Shown here: positions 52,045-59,847 of the stretch, piece after piece
How positions within the stretch are numbered: position 1 is the first letter of the stretch
How the letters are laid out: every line of letters starts with the position of its first letter
From: DASPWW01 sp963803425
GTDB taxonomy: Bacteria; Actinomycetota; Thermoleophilia; Solirubrobacterales; 70-9
Length of the DNA: 64,000 bases
Assembly (NCBI GenBank): GCA_963803425.1
Contig: CAWDMA010000001.1
Span: 496,001-560,000, forward strand
Reading direction: 5' to 3'
Program-made: the position numbers and the translations under genes
The notes under the pieces: generated by a model
Told to the model about the DNA's origin: nothing
Seen by the model: the letters and a program-made list of their open reading frames with translations, nothing else
Databases searched by the model: none

Positions 52045-53625
52045 ATGGAGACCCGCCCACCCACACCGATCCAGCTGCTGATCGCCGTCGCCTTCGCGAT
52101 CTCCTGCTTCGGGCTGCTGCTGTTCCTGTGGCTCTCGTTTGGCGGGCCGACCCCGCTGAAGCCGCAGAGCTACCAGTTCAGGGTGCCGTTCGACGAGGCG
52201 ACCCAGCTTCCGGCCGAGGCCGACGTGCGGATCTCCGGGGTATCGGTCGGCAAGGTGAAGTCGGTCGACCTGAACGACAAGGGACGGGCCGAGGCGACGG
52301 TCGAGATGGATTCGAAGTACGCGCCGATCGCCTCCAACACGCGCGCGATCCTGCGCCAGAAGACGCTGCTCGGCGAGACCTACGTTGAGCTGACGCCGGG
52401 CTCCCCTGACGCCAGCCCGGTGCCGAAGAACCCGCTTCCCGAGGGCGGCAAGCTCCGCGCCGCCCAGGTCTCCGACGCGGTCCAGCTGGACGAGGTGTTC
52501 CGGGCGTTCGACGAGCCGACCCGCGAGGCGTTCCAGGTATGGCAGCAGTCGGCCGCGCTCGCCCTGCACCATCGCGGCGAGGACCTGTCGGCGGCGTTCG
52601 GGAACCTGGGCCCGTTCGCCGACGAGCTCGACCGGGTGCTGCGCGTGCTCGACACCCAGCGGATCCAGACCCGCAACTTCGTCCGCGACACCGGCGAGGT
52701 GTTCGACGCGTTCAGCGAGCGCCAGGGCCAGCTTCGGGGTCTGATCAGCAACTCCGAGCGGGTGTTCTCGACCACCGCCGCCCGCAACCAGAGCCTCCGG
52801 GAGCTGTTCCAGGCGCTCCCCACCTACCTGGACGAGCAGCGCCTCACCCTGGCCCGGCTGGAGCAGTTCTCGGGCGACACGAACCCGCTGATCACCCAGC
52901 TTCGCCCCGCTGCGCGCGAGCTCAGCCCGACCCTGGTCGACCTGGGCCGGCTGGCGCCGCAGCTGCGCGACTTCTTCATCGGGTTCCGGCGGGCCGCGAA
53001 CCGCGCCAAGCCGGGGTTCCCCGCGCTGCGCGAGGTGCTCGACGATCAGCTGCCGCCGTTCCTGACCGATCTCGACCCGCTGCTTCGCAACCTCACCCCG
53101 ATCGTGCAGGTGGTGAGGAAGTACCAGCAGGACGTCACCGGGTTCCTCGGCAACGTCGCGGCGGCGACGCAGGCCCGGCGTTCCGCGCCCGAGGAGCCCG
53201 CGAACGGGGCGATCGTCCACTACCTGCGGACCGGCGCGCCGGTGGGTCCGGAGTCGGTCGCCGGGTATCCCAACCGGCTCCGCGTGGACCGCTCCAACCC
53301 GTACATCCAGCCCGGCGGGTACAACAGCATCGCCAGCGGCCTGGCGAGCTTCGAGACGCGTCAATGCTCCACCGGGATCACCGCCACGTTCCCGGCCAAG
53401 GCGACGGCGATCGCGGATCCCGCGTTCGCCGACTGGGCCCGCTACCCGGTCGGGTCGACCGAGCTGGGCGACTTCTACGATCTGCTGCGCGCGTTCACGT
53501 TCAGGGACGAGACCAGCTCGAACGACATCCCGGCCCCGCCGTGCCGCAAGCAGGACCCCTACGAGTCGATCGGCGGCTCGTCCTCCGAGTCCACGGACTA
53601 CCTGCACGTGTTCGAGCTTCCGTGA
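52045..53625 (+). CDS. MCE/MlaD family protein, sixth of six
   Basis: A 526-residue MCE protein closing the operon. Span IAVAFAISCFGLLLFLWLSF (residues 12-31), MCE domain YQFRVPFDEATQLPAEADVR...VGKVKSVDLNDK, a helical region, and a C-terminal cysteine-containing segment (TRQCSTGITATFPAKATAI). Six MCE genes are the usual number in mycobacterial mce operons, where two YrbE permease genes precede them; here none precede, and no ATPase gene is in view. ATG 52045. Confidence 0.9.
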   Translation: METRPPTPIQLLIAVAFAISCFGLLLFLWLSFGGPTPLKPQSYQFRVPFDEATQLPAEADVRISGVSVGKVKSVDLNDKGRAEATVEMDSKYAPIASNTRAILRQKTLLGETYVELTPGSPDASPVPKNPLPEGGKLRAAQVSDAVQLDEVFRAFDEPTREAFQVWQQSAALALHHRGEDLSAAFGNLGPFADELDRVLRVLDTQRIQTRNFVRDTGEVFDAFSERQGQLRGLISNSERVFSTTAARNQSLRELFQALPTYLDEQRLTLARLEQFSGDTNPLITQLRPAARELSPTLVDLGRLAPQLRDFFIGFRRAANRAKPGFPALREVLDDQLPPFLTDLDPLLRNLTPIVQVVRKYQQDVTGFLGNVAAATQARRSAPEEPANGAIVHYLRTGAPVGPESVAGYPNRLRVDRSNPYIQPGGYNSIASGLASFETRQCSTGITATFPAKATAIADPAFADWARYPVGSTELGDFYDLLRAFTFRDETSSNDIPAPPCRKQDPYESIGGSSSESTDYLHVFELP

Positions 53626-53776
53626 GCGAAACTCCCTGCTGGTGTTGCAAAACAATGTAGGCTTGCTCGCAACGACCGCTACTAAGCGGTGGCGGGAGTG
53701 TTGTTTAGAGGAGGAATAGGGAGCGTGGGATGCGGCGCTGGTGCCGCGATCGCGCGGTCCCGTCAACGAGGAGGAG

Positions 53777-54707
53777 TAAATGCGAAAGCGTCGCATTGGC
53801 TATGTAGGCGCCTTGGGGCTCGCGCTCGCCGTGGCGATCCCCGCGAGCGCGATGGCCGCTGGCACGCAGAAGGTCGAGGCCGGGTTCCAGCCGACGACGA
53901 CGAAGGCGGATGCCCAGCTGGACTTCCCGGTGCCGCCGTTCCCGATTCCGCCCAGCTCGGCGGACCTGGGCGGCAAGGACAGCAAGCACGGAACGCAGTA
54001 CACGCGGCTGTTCCTGAAGGACTTCACCGCCCCGGTTCCCGAGGCGGGCGTGTTCGACATCTATGCTCCCGAGGAGCTCACGTACACGACCAAGGGTCTC
54101 GCCCAGTGTGATCCGGCGACGATCCGCGGCCAGGACGCGGCTACGGCCAAGAGCCTGTGTGAGGACGCGCTGATCGGCGCCGGCAAGTCCGACGCGTTCC
54201 TCGGCCAGGGCGTGCCGGGTGCAACCGGCCCCGTCCTGACCGGCGGGGTGGCGCTGTTCAACGGGACGCCGCAGAACGGCCACCCGACGGTGCTGTTCCA
54301 CGCGACGGCCGGGACGCCGGTGACCCTGATCAGCGAGATGATTCCGTTCAACCAGGACGGGTTCGGAACCCTGTTCCACACCCTCGTCGCGCAGAGCGCC
54401 GGCGGAGCAGTCCCGGACGGGATCCCGATCACGGACACCGCGTTCACGATCAGCAAGGACTACACGGACGCGAAGCTCAAGAAGCAGTCCAAGAAGCTGA
54501 AGAAGAAGGCGAAGAAGGCGTCTGGCAAGAAGGCCAAGAAGCTGAAGAAGAAGTCGAAGAAGAAGAAGCAGCAGTCGAAGAAGAGCTGGGTCGTCGGGAA
54601 GTGCACCGACGGCGAGCTCACCACGAAGATCAACGTCTCGTACGTGAGCGGCCCGGCCCAGACCGACAGCGTCACGCAGGCGTGCACCTAGCCCGCTGAG
54701 CGAGAGG
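53777..54707 (+). repeat. Tandem duplication, unit 1
   Basis: This stretch (start codon region and gene 53780-54691 plus about 15 bases after it) recurs with only scattered changes at 54882-55867. The copies differ by a few substitutions, by a 12-base duplication at the start (GAAAGCGTCGCATTG twice in unit 2) and by the length of the AAG-rich lysine repeat. Such high similarity argues for recent duplication. Confidence 0.85.
53780..54691 (+). CDS. Exported protein with lysine-rich repeat tail, copy 1
   Basis: A 303-residue protein with a clear Sec signal (MRKRRIGYVGALGLALAVAI...SAMAA-G), a beta-rich mature part, and a lysine-rich repeat of the KKLKKKSKK form (about residues 230-270) before a C-terminal domain with two cysteines. 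GAGGAGGAG lies 6 nt before ATG 53780. It follows the MCE operon by 154 bp with a TTGCAA-type promoter region and a perfect ACCGCT/AGCGGT hairpin. The mature part has no recognised family. The lysine run may bind nucleic acid or anionic envelope polymers; speculation. Confidence 0.75.
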   Translation: MRKRRIGYVGALGLALAVAIPASAMAAGTQKVEAGFQPTTTKADAQLDFPVPPFPIPPSSADLGGKDSKHGTQYTRLFLKDFTAPVPEAGVFDIYAPEELTYTTKGLAQCDPATIRGQDAATAKSLCEDALIGAGKSDAFLGQGVPGATGPVLTGGVALFNGTPQNGHPTVLFHATAGTPVTLISEMIPFNQDGFGTLFHTLVAQSAGGAVPDGIPITDTAFTISKDYTDAKLKKQSKKLKKKAKKASGKKAKKLKKKSKKKKQQSKKSWVVGKCTDGELTTKINVSYVSGPAQTDSVTQACT

Positions 54708-54726
54708 GCTCTCGAGCCCGATGCTG

Positions 54727-54760
54727 GAGAGGGGCGGCCTTCGGGCCGCCCCTCTCATTT
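54727..54760 (+). terminator. Intrinsic terminator after lysine-rich copy 1
   Basis: GAGAGGGGCGGCC (54727-54739), loop TTCG, then the exact complement GGCCGCCCCTCTC (54744-54756), followed by ATTT. A 13-bp GC-rich stem with a UUCG tetraloop is a strong terminator in high-GC bacteria. Confidence 0.8.
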
Positions 54761-54881
54761 GGTCGTGCCGCTACAAACCGGCCGGCCGCGTGTTGCTACA
54801 AGTGGATGTGCAGGCGGGCGCTGCCCGGCGCCGCGTTTTGCGTGATCAAGCGGGGGAGCGCGCGACAAGGAGGAGGAGGAG

Positions 54882-55867
54882 GAAATGAGAAAGCGTCGCA
54901 TTGGAAAGCGTCGCATTGGCTATGTAGGCGCCTTGGGGCTCGCGCTCGCCGTGGCGATCCCCGCGAGCGCGATGGCCGCTGGCACGCAGAAGGTCGAGGC
55001 CGGGTTCCAGCCGACGACGACGAAGGCGGATGCCCAGCTGGACTTCCCGGTGCCGCCGTTCCCGATTCCGCCCAGCTCGGCGGACCTGGGCGGCAAGGAC
55101 AGCAAGCACGGAACGCAGTACACGCGGCTGTTCCTGAAGGACTTCACCGCCCCGGTTCCCGAGGCGGGCGTGTTCGACATCTATGCTCCCGAGGAGCTCA
55201 CGTACACGACCAAGGGTCTCGCCCAGTGTGATCCGGCGACGATCCGCGGCCAGGACGCGGCTACGGCCAAGAGCCTGTGTAAGGACGCGCTGATCGGCGC
55301 CGGCAAGTCGGGGGCGTTCCTCGGCCAGGGCGTGCCGGGTGCAACCGGCCCCGTGCTGTACGGCGGGGTGGCGCTGTTCAACGGGACGCGGCAGAACGGC
55401 CACCCGACGGTGCTGTTCCACTCGACGGCCGGGACGCCGGTGACCCTGGTCAGCGAGATGATTCCGTTCAACCAGGACGGGTTCGGAACCCTGTTCCACA
55501 CCCTCGTCGCGCAGAGCGCCGGCGGAGCAGTCCCGGACGGGATCCCGATCACGGACACCGCGTTCACGATCAGCAAGGACTACAAGGACGCGAAGCTCAA
55601 GAAGAAGTCCAAGAAGCTGAAGAAGAAGTCGAAGAAGTACAAGAAGAAGGCGAAGAAGGCGTCCGGCAAGAAGGCCAAGAAGCTGAAGAAGAAGTCCAAG
55701 AAGCTGAAGAAGAAGTCGAAGAAGAAGAAGCAGCAGTCGAAGAAGAGCTGGGTCGTCGGGAAGTGCACCGACGGCGAGCTCACCACGAAGATCAACGTCT
55801 CGTACGTGAGCGGCCCGGCCCAGACCGACAGCGTCACGCAGGCGTGCACCTAGCCCGCTGAGCGAGA
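54882..55867 (+). repeat. Tandem duplication, unit 2
   Basis: Near-identical to 53777-54707 (see that entry). The intergenic sequence before it differs: the upstream promoter shares TGTTGC and a TGTGCAGG-like sequence with unit 1, so each copy keeps its own promoter. Confidence 0.8.
54885..55853 (+). CDS. Exported protein with lysine-rich repeat tail, copy 2
   Basis: A 322-residue near-identical paralogue of the protein at 53780. It differs by a duplicated start (MRKRRIGKRRIGYVG), isolated replacements (for example Asp to Gly at SGAFLGQG, Thr to Tyr at VLYGG) and a longer repeat: KKKSKKLKKKSKKYKKKAKK then KKKSKKLKKKSKKKKQQ. Repeat expansion by units of about 7-8 residues is evident. Same Sec signal and C-terminal domain. 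GGAGGAGGAGGA precedes ATG 54885. Confidence 0.75.
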   Translation: MRKRRIGKRRIGYVGALGLALAVAIPASAMAAGTQKVEAGFQPTTTKADAQLDFPVPPFPIPPSSADLGGKDSKHGTQYTRLFLKDFTAPVPEAGVFDIYAPEELTYTTKGLAQCDPATIRGQDAATAKSLCKDALIGAGKSGAFLGQGVPGATGPVLYGGVALFNGTRQNGHPTVLFHSTAGTPVTLVSEMIPFNQDGFGTLFHTLVAQSAGGAVPDGIPITDTAFTISKDYKDAKLKKKSKKLKKKSKKYKKKAKKASGKKAKKLKKKSKKLKKKSKKKKQQSKKSWVVGKCTDGELTTKINVSYVSGPAQTDSVTQACT

Positions 55868-55881
55868 CGCAGGCATGAGCG

Positions 55882-55909
55882 GGGGGCGGCCTTCGGGCCG
55901 CCCCCTTCT
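55882..55909 (+). terminator. Intrinsic terminator after lysine-rich copy 2
   Basis: GGGGGCGGCC (55882-55891), loop TTCG, GGCCGCCCCC (55896-55905), then TTCT. Shares its core (GGCGGCC TTCG GGCCGCC) with the terminator after copy 1. Confidence 0.75.
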
Positions 55910-55925
55910 CTGCGATCTTCGAACG

Positions 55926-57035
55926 ATGCGATTCGGTCCGGCAGCAGCCGCCGCGGCGGCGACCGCGCTGGTCACCCTCCCGGCTGCGGCGGTGGCCGCC
56001 CCGAGCCTCGGCTACAACGAGGACCTGCACGCGCTGCAGCTCCAGGGCAGGCTGGGGTCCGTCCTGGACGACATCGAGGCGGAGGGTGCGGAGACCGTGC
56101 GCCTCAACGTGTACGCGTGCCGCGCCACGGCCCCCGGCGGATGGGAGCCGTACGACGCCGTCGTCTCCGCAATCCGCGACCGCGGCCTGCACGCGGTCGT
56201 GATGGTCGGCGGCGTCCCCGGCGGCTCGTGTGACCGGGCGTGGGAGCCGCCGCGGACCGGGCGCGAGTGGAACGCGTGGTACGGATTCGTCGCGGAGACG
56301 GTGCGGCGCACATGGGCTGTCGCCGACGCGTACGAGATCTGGAACGAGCCCAACCTGCCCGCGTTCTGGCCGGCCGAGGTGGACCCGGCCGCCTACGCAA
56401 CGGTGGTGGCGTACGCCGAGTACGCGGTCACCGACGCGCAGGCCCGTGTGTGCGCGGAGCATGGCGAGTGCGACCTCGACCCCCGGACCACGGTGGCGGG
56501 CCTCGGCCGTCCGGCGCTGAGTTGCCGGAAGCGCGGGCAGCAGGCCCCGGTGTGCGCGACCGGCTACATGCGGGAGACGCTCCGCTACCTCAGCCCGTTC
56601 TCGGTGGACGCGGTCGGCATCCACCTGTACCCGGAGCGCAGCTACGGGGCGGACAACGAGGCGGCCGAGGACGAGGCGGTCGCGCAGTACGACGATCTCG
56701 ACGCGGTCGTCGACGCCGCCGGGTTCGGCGACGCCGCCCGGCTCGTCACCGAGCTCGGGTTCAGGACGCGAACCGACCCCGACCGGTGCGGCGGCCTCAC
56801 CGAGGCGGGCCAGGCGGCGCGGCTGACGGGTACGTGGCGGCGGCTCTCCGGGAAGGCACGGCTCGAGACCGTCCAGGTCCACCGCTTCGCCGACAGCCGC
56901 CACGAGGTATGCGCGGCCGGCCCCTACCAGGCATACGGCGTGATGGGCCCGGAGTTCGGCCCCGACGGGTTCGAGCCGAAGCAGTCCTACTGCGCGCTGG
57001 CGGCCGAGCTCGATCGGGATCCGCCGAAGTGCTGA
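55926..57035 (+). CDS. Exported TIM-barrel glycosidase-like protein
   Basis: A 369-residue exported protein with a signal peptide (AAAATALVTLPAAAVAAPSLG). EIWNEPNLPAFW carries the Asn-Glu pair of the catalytic acid/base in clan GH-A, and VTELGFRT holds a glutamate in the nucleophile position; the two lie about 135 residues apart as expected for a TIM barrel. Several cysteine pairs suggest disulfides. The enzyme may act on extracellular polysaccharide; the GH family cannot be assigned by eye. ATG 55926, right after a terminator. Confidence 0.65.
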   Translation: MRFGPAAAAAAATALVTLPAAAVAAPSLGYNEDLHALQLQGRLGSVLDDIEAEGAETVRLNVYACRATAPGGWEPYDAVVSAIRDRGLHAVVMVGGVPGGSCDRAWEPPRTGREWNAWYGFVAETVRRTWAVADAYEIWNEPNLPAFWPAEVDPAAYATVVAYAEYAVTDAQARVCAEHGECDLDPRTTVAGLGRPALSCRKRGQQAPVCATGYMRETLRYLSPFSVDAVGIHLYPERSYGADNEAAEDEAVAQYDDLDAVVDAAGFGDAARLVTELGFRTRTDPDRCGGLTEAGQAARLTGTWRRLSGKARLETVQVHRFADSRHEVCAAGPYQAYGVMGPEFGPDGFEPKQSYCALAAELDRDPPKC

Positions 57036-57045
57036 GCGACCGCGC

Positions 57046-58356
57046 CTAGCGCGGGAAGATCTTGCCCATCCGGAGCAGCTGCCGGATCGAGCCGCGCGGT
57101 CGGATCCGGCCCCGTAGGATCGCCTTCCGGGGGTCGCCGCGATGCGTGGAGACCGCGATCCAGTCGCGCCAGGTGGTCTCGAACGTGAGATCGGGGTCCG
57201 CTGCCTCGCCCGGCTCGGCTCGGCTGGAGCCGTTGTCGATCCGCAGGTGCCACGGCTCCGCATCGGCGAACCGCCATTGGATCGTCATCGGGTCGCCGTC
57301 GACCGCGCTGTGGTCCACGGAGCGCTCCACCGTGTCGAAGTACAGCCGCTGGATCTCGGGCGAGCACTGGGGGCTGTCGTTCGGCTCTCCGACGACGCCG
57401 GCCTGCATCAGCTTCACGATCCCCTCCACGCGCTGCTCGGGCGACAGCGCGAAGTCGACGGGGAACACGCCCGGTGGCATCTCCTCGATCGGGTAGCCCG
57501 CGGCGCGCCACTTGGTCTCCACCGAGCGGAACCCCCACGCGTAGATCTCCTCCAGCGTGAACCCGTACTCCTCCGTGTAGCGCCGGTCCCAGTTGGGCGG
57601 GATGTACACCGCGAGCGTGTAGGGCGCAACCTCGCGAAGCAGCTCGCCCACGGCCTGCTTGCACTCCTCGGACTCGGCGAAACACTCCGACAGCACCTTG
57701 ACCCCGAACCCGATGTGTCGCTGCTCGTCGCGGGACACGTTCTTCATCCCCTCGGCGAACCCGGGCATCGTCCCCGACTTGACGAAGAAGTCCTCGATGA
57801 AGTGCTGCCCCGGCTGAGCCAGCTCGGCCTCCACCACCATGTGGTAGAGCGCGATCGCCTGCGCGAACTTGGGCAGCGAGCGATCGCGTCGGAGCTCGTC
57901 CGCCATCCGATCGAGCCGGTCGAACACCTTCCGGAAGCCCCAGGTGAGCTGCGGCTCGGTGTAGGCGAGGCCGGACGCGACGGTGCCCCCGGCGCCGATC
58001 ACCTCGGAGAAGAAGCGGGAGAAGAAGACCGAGTGGCGGGCCTCGTCCACCTGCTGGGTGGCGAGGAAGTACTTCTGCTCCGCCTGCGGCGCCGCGTCGA
58101 TGTACGGGGAGAGGTTGTCGGCAACCGAGTCCTCGCCGTAGAAGAACATCGAGTACGTCCACAGCGCGCTGGCGCGCTGGATCTCGGACAGCTCCCGCCA
58201 CCCCGTGCGGTCCTGGGCGAAGTCGATCCCGGTGGCGCTCCAGTTCCCCTCCTCCCAGCGGCGGTACAGGTCCGAGTAGCTGATCGAGGCGATCGCGCTC
58301 GAATCACCCGCGCCGTTCGCGCCTGCCTGCCTGCGCGACGCCTGCTCGGTCGCCAT
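57046..58356 (-). CDS. R2-like diiron oxidase/ferritin-like protein with C-terminal SCP2-like domain
   Basis: A 436-residue protein. The first 330 residues are a four-helix diiron fold like ribonucleotide reductase R2/R2lox: candidate ligands Glu75 (FFYGEDS), Glu105-x-x-His108 (DEARH), Glu176 or Glu178 (VVEAEL) and Glu211-x-x-His214 (DEQRH) have R2-type spacing. The last 85 residues (PWHLRIDNGSSRAEPGEA...) form a beta-rich domain like the SCP2 sterol-carrier fold, with GDPRKAILRGRIRPRGSIRQ as in SCP2. A lipid-binding module fused to a diiron oxidase suggests oxidation of a hydrophobic substrate; this is inference. TAAGCT lies 6 nt before ATG 58356. Confidence 0.7.
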   Translation of the reverse strand: MATEQASRRQAGANGAGDSSAIASISYSDLYRRWEEGNWSATGIDFAQDRTGWRELSEIQRASALWTYSMFFYGEDSVADNLSPYIDAAPQAEQKYFLATQQVDEARHSVFFSRFFSEVIGAGGTVASGLAYTEPQLTWGFRKVFDRLDRMADELRRDRSLPKFAQAIALYHMVVEAELAQPGQHFIEDFFVKSGTMPGFAEGMKNVSRDEQRHIGFGVKVLSECFAESEECKQAVGELLREVAPYTLAVYIPPNWDRRYTEEYGFTLEEIYAWGFRSVETKWRAAGYPIEEMPPGVFPVDFALSPEQRVEGIVKLMQAGVVGEPNDSPQCSPEIQRLYFDTVERSVDHSAVDGDPMTIQWRFADAEPWHLRIDNGSSRAEPGEAADPDLTFETTWRDWIAVSTHRGDPRKAILRGRIRPRGSIRQLLRMGKIFPR

Positions 58357-58376
58357 GCATGCAGCTTAGATCAAGG

Positions 58377-58392
58377 CTGGCTGTCCGGCCAG
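58377..58392. terminator. Small hairpin after glyS
   Basis: CTGGC (58377-58381) pairs with GCCAG (58388-58392) with a 6-nt loop, in the 52-bp gap between glyS and the R2-like gene on the minus strand. Weak candidate terminator. Confidence 0.25.
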
Positions 58393-58408
58393 TCCAATCT
58401 GACCGAGC

Positions 58409-59824
58409 TCACCGCGCCAGCTTCGGGCTGGTCCAGGGCCGCTCCAGGCGGGCGGCCAGATCGTCGGCCAGGCCCTCGATCGGGACGCGGACCTGTTCCA
58501 GCGAGTCGCGGTCGCGGAGCGTCACCGTGCCCGTGTCCTCGGTCTCGCCGTCCACGGTGATCCCCCACGGCGTGCCGATCTCGTCCTGGCGGCGATAGCG
58601 CTTCCCGATCGAGCCGCCCTCGTCGTACTCGGCCGGGATCCGGCGGCGGAGGCTCTCGTGGATCTCCCGCGCCCGCTCCGGCATCCCCGCCTTGGAGACG
58701 AGCGGCAGCACGGCGACCTTCACCGGCGCCAGCTTCGGGTGCAGCCGCAGCACCGTCCGCTTCCGGCCCTCGACCTCCTCGACGTCGTAGGCGTCGACAA
58801 TGAACGCGAGCAGGGAGCGGTCGACGCCGGCTGCGGGCTCGACGACGTGGGGGACGTACGCCTCGCCGCGCTCCTGGTCGAAGTACTCGAGCTTCTCGCC
58901 CGACGCCTTCGCGTGCGCGGTCAGGTCGAAGTCGCCGCGGTTCGCGATCCCCTCCAGCTCCGACCACCCGATCGGGAACAGGTACTCGATGTCCGACGTC
59001 GCCGACGAGTAGTGGGACAGCTCGTCGGCTCCGTGCTCGCGGAGGCGGAGCTGGTCGGGACGGATACCGAGCTCCGTGTACCACCGCATCCGGTCGTCCA
59101 TCCACCGCCGGTGCCACTCCTCCGCCTCGTCCGGCGGTGTGAAGAACTCCATCTCCATCTGCTCGAACTCGCGCGTCCGGAACACGAAGTTCCCCGGGGT
59201 GATCTCGTTCCGGAACGACTTCCCGATCTGGGCGATCCCGAACGGTGGCTTCTTGCGCGCGAACTGGAGCACGTTCTTGAAGTTGATGAAGATCCCCTGG
59301 GCGGTCTCGGGGCGGAGGTAGGCGACCGAGGCGTCGTCGGCGACCGGCCCGATGTGGGTCTCGAACATCAGGTTGAATCGCCGCGGCTCGCTGAGCTCGC
59401 CCCCACAATTCGGACATCTCAAGACACTGCCTGCGGCGTCCTCCGCTTCGCGTCCGGGCGCGGCAGGGTCCCGGGCGGACTCCTCACGCAGGTGGTCCTC
59501 CCGCCACCGCCGCTTGCACTCGCCGAGGCACTGGACGAGCGGGTCGGTGAACCCCTCGAGATGGCCGGACGCCTCCCACACCCGGGGGTGCTGGATGATC
59601 GCCGAGTCGATCGCGACGATGTCGTCCCGGTCCTGCAGCATCGCCCGCCACCACTCCGCCTTCACGTTGTTCTTGAGCAGGACCCCGTAGTGGCCGTAGT
59701 CGTAGGTGTTCGCGAACCCGCCGTAGATCTCCGAGGCGCCGAAGATGAAGCCGCGCCGCTTGCACAGCGCGACTATCTCGTCGAGCGACGCCTCGCCCTG
59801 GGCGTCTGTACGGGCTGCCTCCAT
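58409..59824 (-). CDS. glyS: Glycyl-tRNA synthetase, with a translated repeat insertion
   Basis: A 471-residue class II glycyl-tRNA synthetase of the homodimeric type: motif 1-like region GFIFGASEIYGGFANTYDYG, the CPNCGGELSEPRRFNLMF zinc/linker part, motif 2 FRNEITPGNFVFRTREFEQM and motif 3 QDEIGTPWGITVDGE. Between EDHL and CPNCGG there is an extra stretch REESARDPAAPGREAEDAAG whose middle (DPAAPGREAEDA) is coded by hairpin repeat copy C in frame. The region is a natural variable loop in the family, so function should survive. ATG 59824, divergent from the FmdB-like gene by 23 bp. Confidence 0.93.
   Translation of the reverse strand: MEAARTDAQGEASLDEIVALCKRRGFIFGASEIYGGFANTYDYGHYGVLLKNNVKAEWWRAMLQDRDDIVAIDSAIIQHPRVWEASGHLEGFTDPLVQCLGECKRRWREDHLREESARDPAAPGREAEDAAGSVLRCPNCGGELSEPRRFNLMFETHIGPVADDASVAYLRPETAQGIFINFKNVLQFARKKPPFGIAQIGKSFRNEITPGNFVFRTREFEQMEMEFFTPPDEAEEWHRRWMDDRMRWYTELGIRPDQLRLREHGADELSHYSSATSDIEYLFPIGWSELEGIANRGDFDLTAHAKASGEKLEYFDQERGEAYVPHVVEPAAGVDRSLLAFIVDAYDVEEVEGRKRTVLRLHPKLAPVKVAVLPLVSKAGMPERAREIHESLRRRIPAEYDEGGSIGKRYRRQDEIGTPWGITVDGETEDTGTVTLRDRDSLEQVRVPIEGLADDLAARLERPWTSPKLAR
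59430..59467 (-). repeat. Dispersed hairpin element, copy C (inside glyS)
   Basis: Minus-strand arms CCTGCCGCG and CGCCGCAGG (one mismatch) enclose the 20-nt loop CCCGGACGCGAAGCGGAGGA (59439-59458). It is translated as PGREAE in the glyS frame and thus adds residues to an essential enzyme. Same strand as the coding sequence. Upstream CCGGGACCCTGCCG resembles the flank of copy F. Confidence 0.88.
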
Positions 59825-59830
59825 GACGGC

Positions 59831-59843
59831 TGCGATAATCGCA
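59831..59843. promoter_or_regulatory. Back-to-back promoters in a palindrome between glyS and the FmdB-like gene
   Basis: TGCGATAATCGCA is a perfect 13-nt palindrome in the 23-bp divergent gap. On the plus strand GATAAT (59834-59839) lies 8 nt before ATG 59848; on the minus strand GATTAT (59840-59835) lies 10 nt before ATG 59824. One palindrome thus provides -10 boxes for both genes. Overlapping, mutually exclusive promoters are likely. Confidence 0.5.
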
Positions 59844-59847
59844 TCAG

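Noticed and set aside
44747..53625. Long open frames on the opposite strand of the MCE genes (up to about 1080 codons)
   Set aside because: They are compositional shadows: high GC in the third codon position of the plus-strand genes leaves the opposite frame free of stops; they have no family features.
55560..55740. Repeated AAG-rich units as a CRISPR-like or satellite array
   Set aside because: The units are translated lysine repeats of variable length in one reading frame, not spacer-separated repeats.
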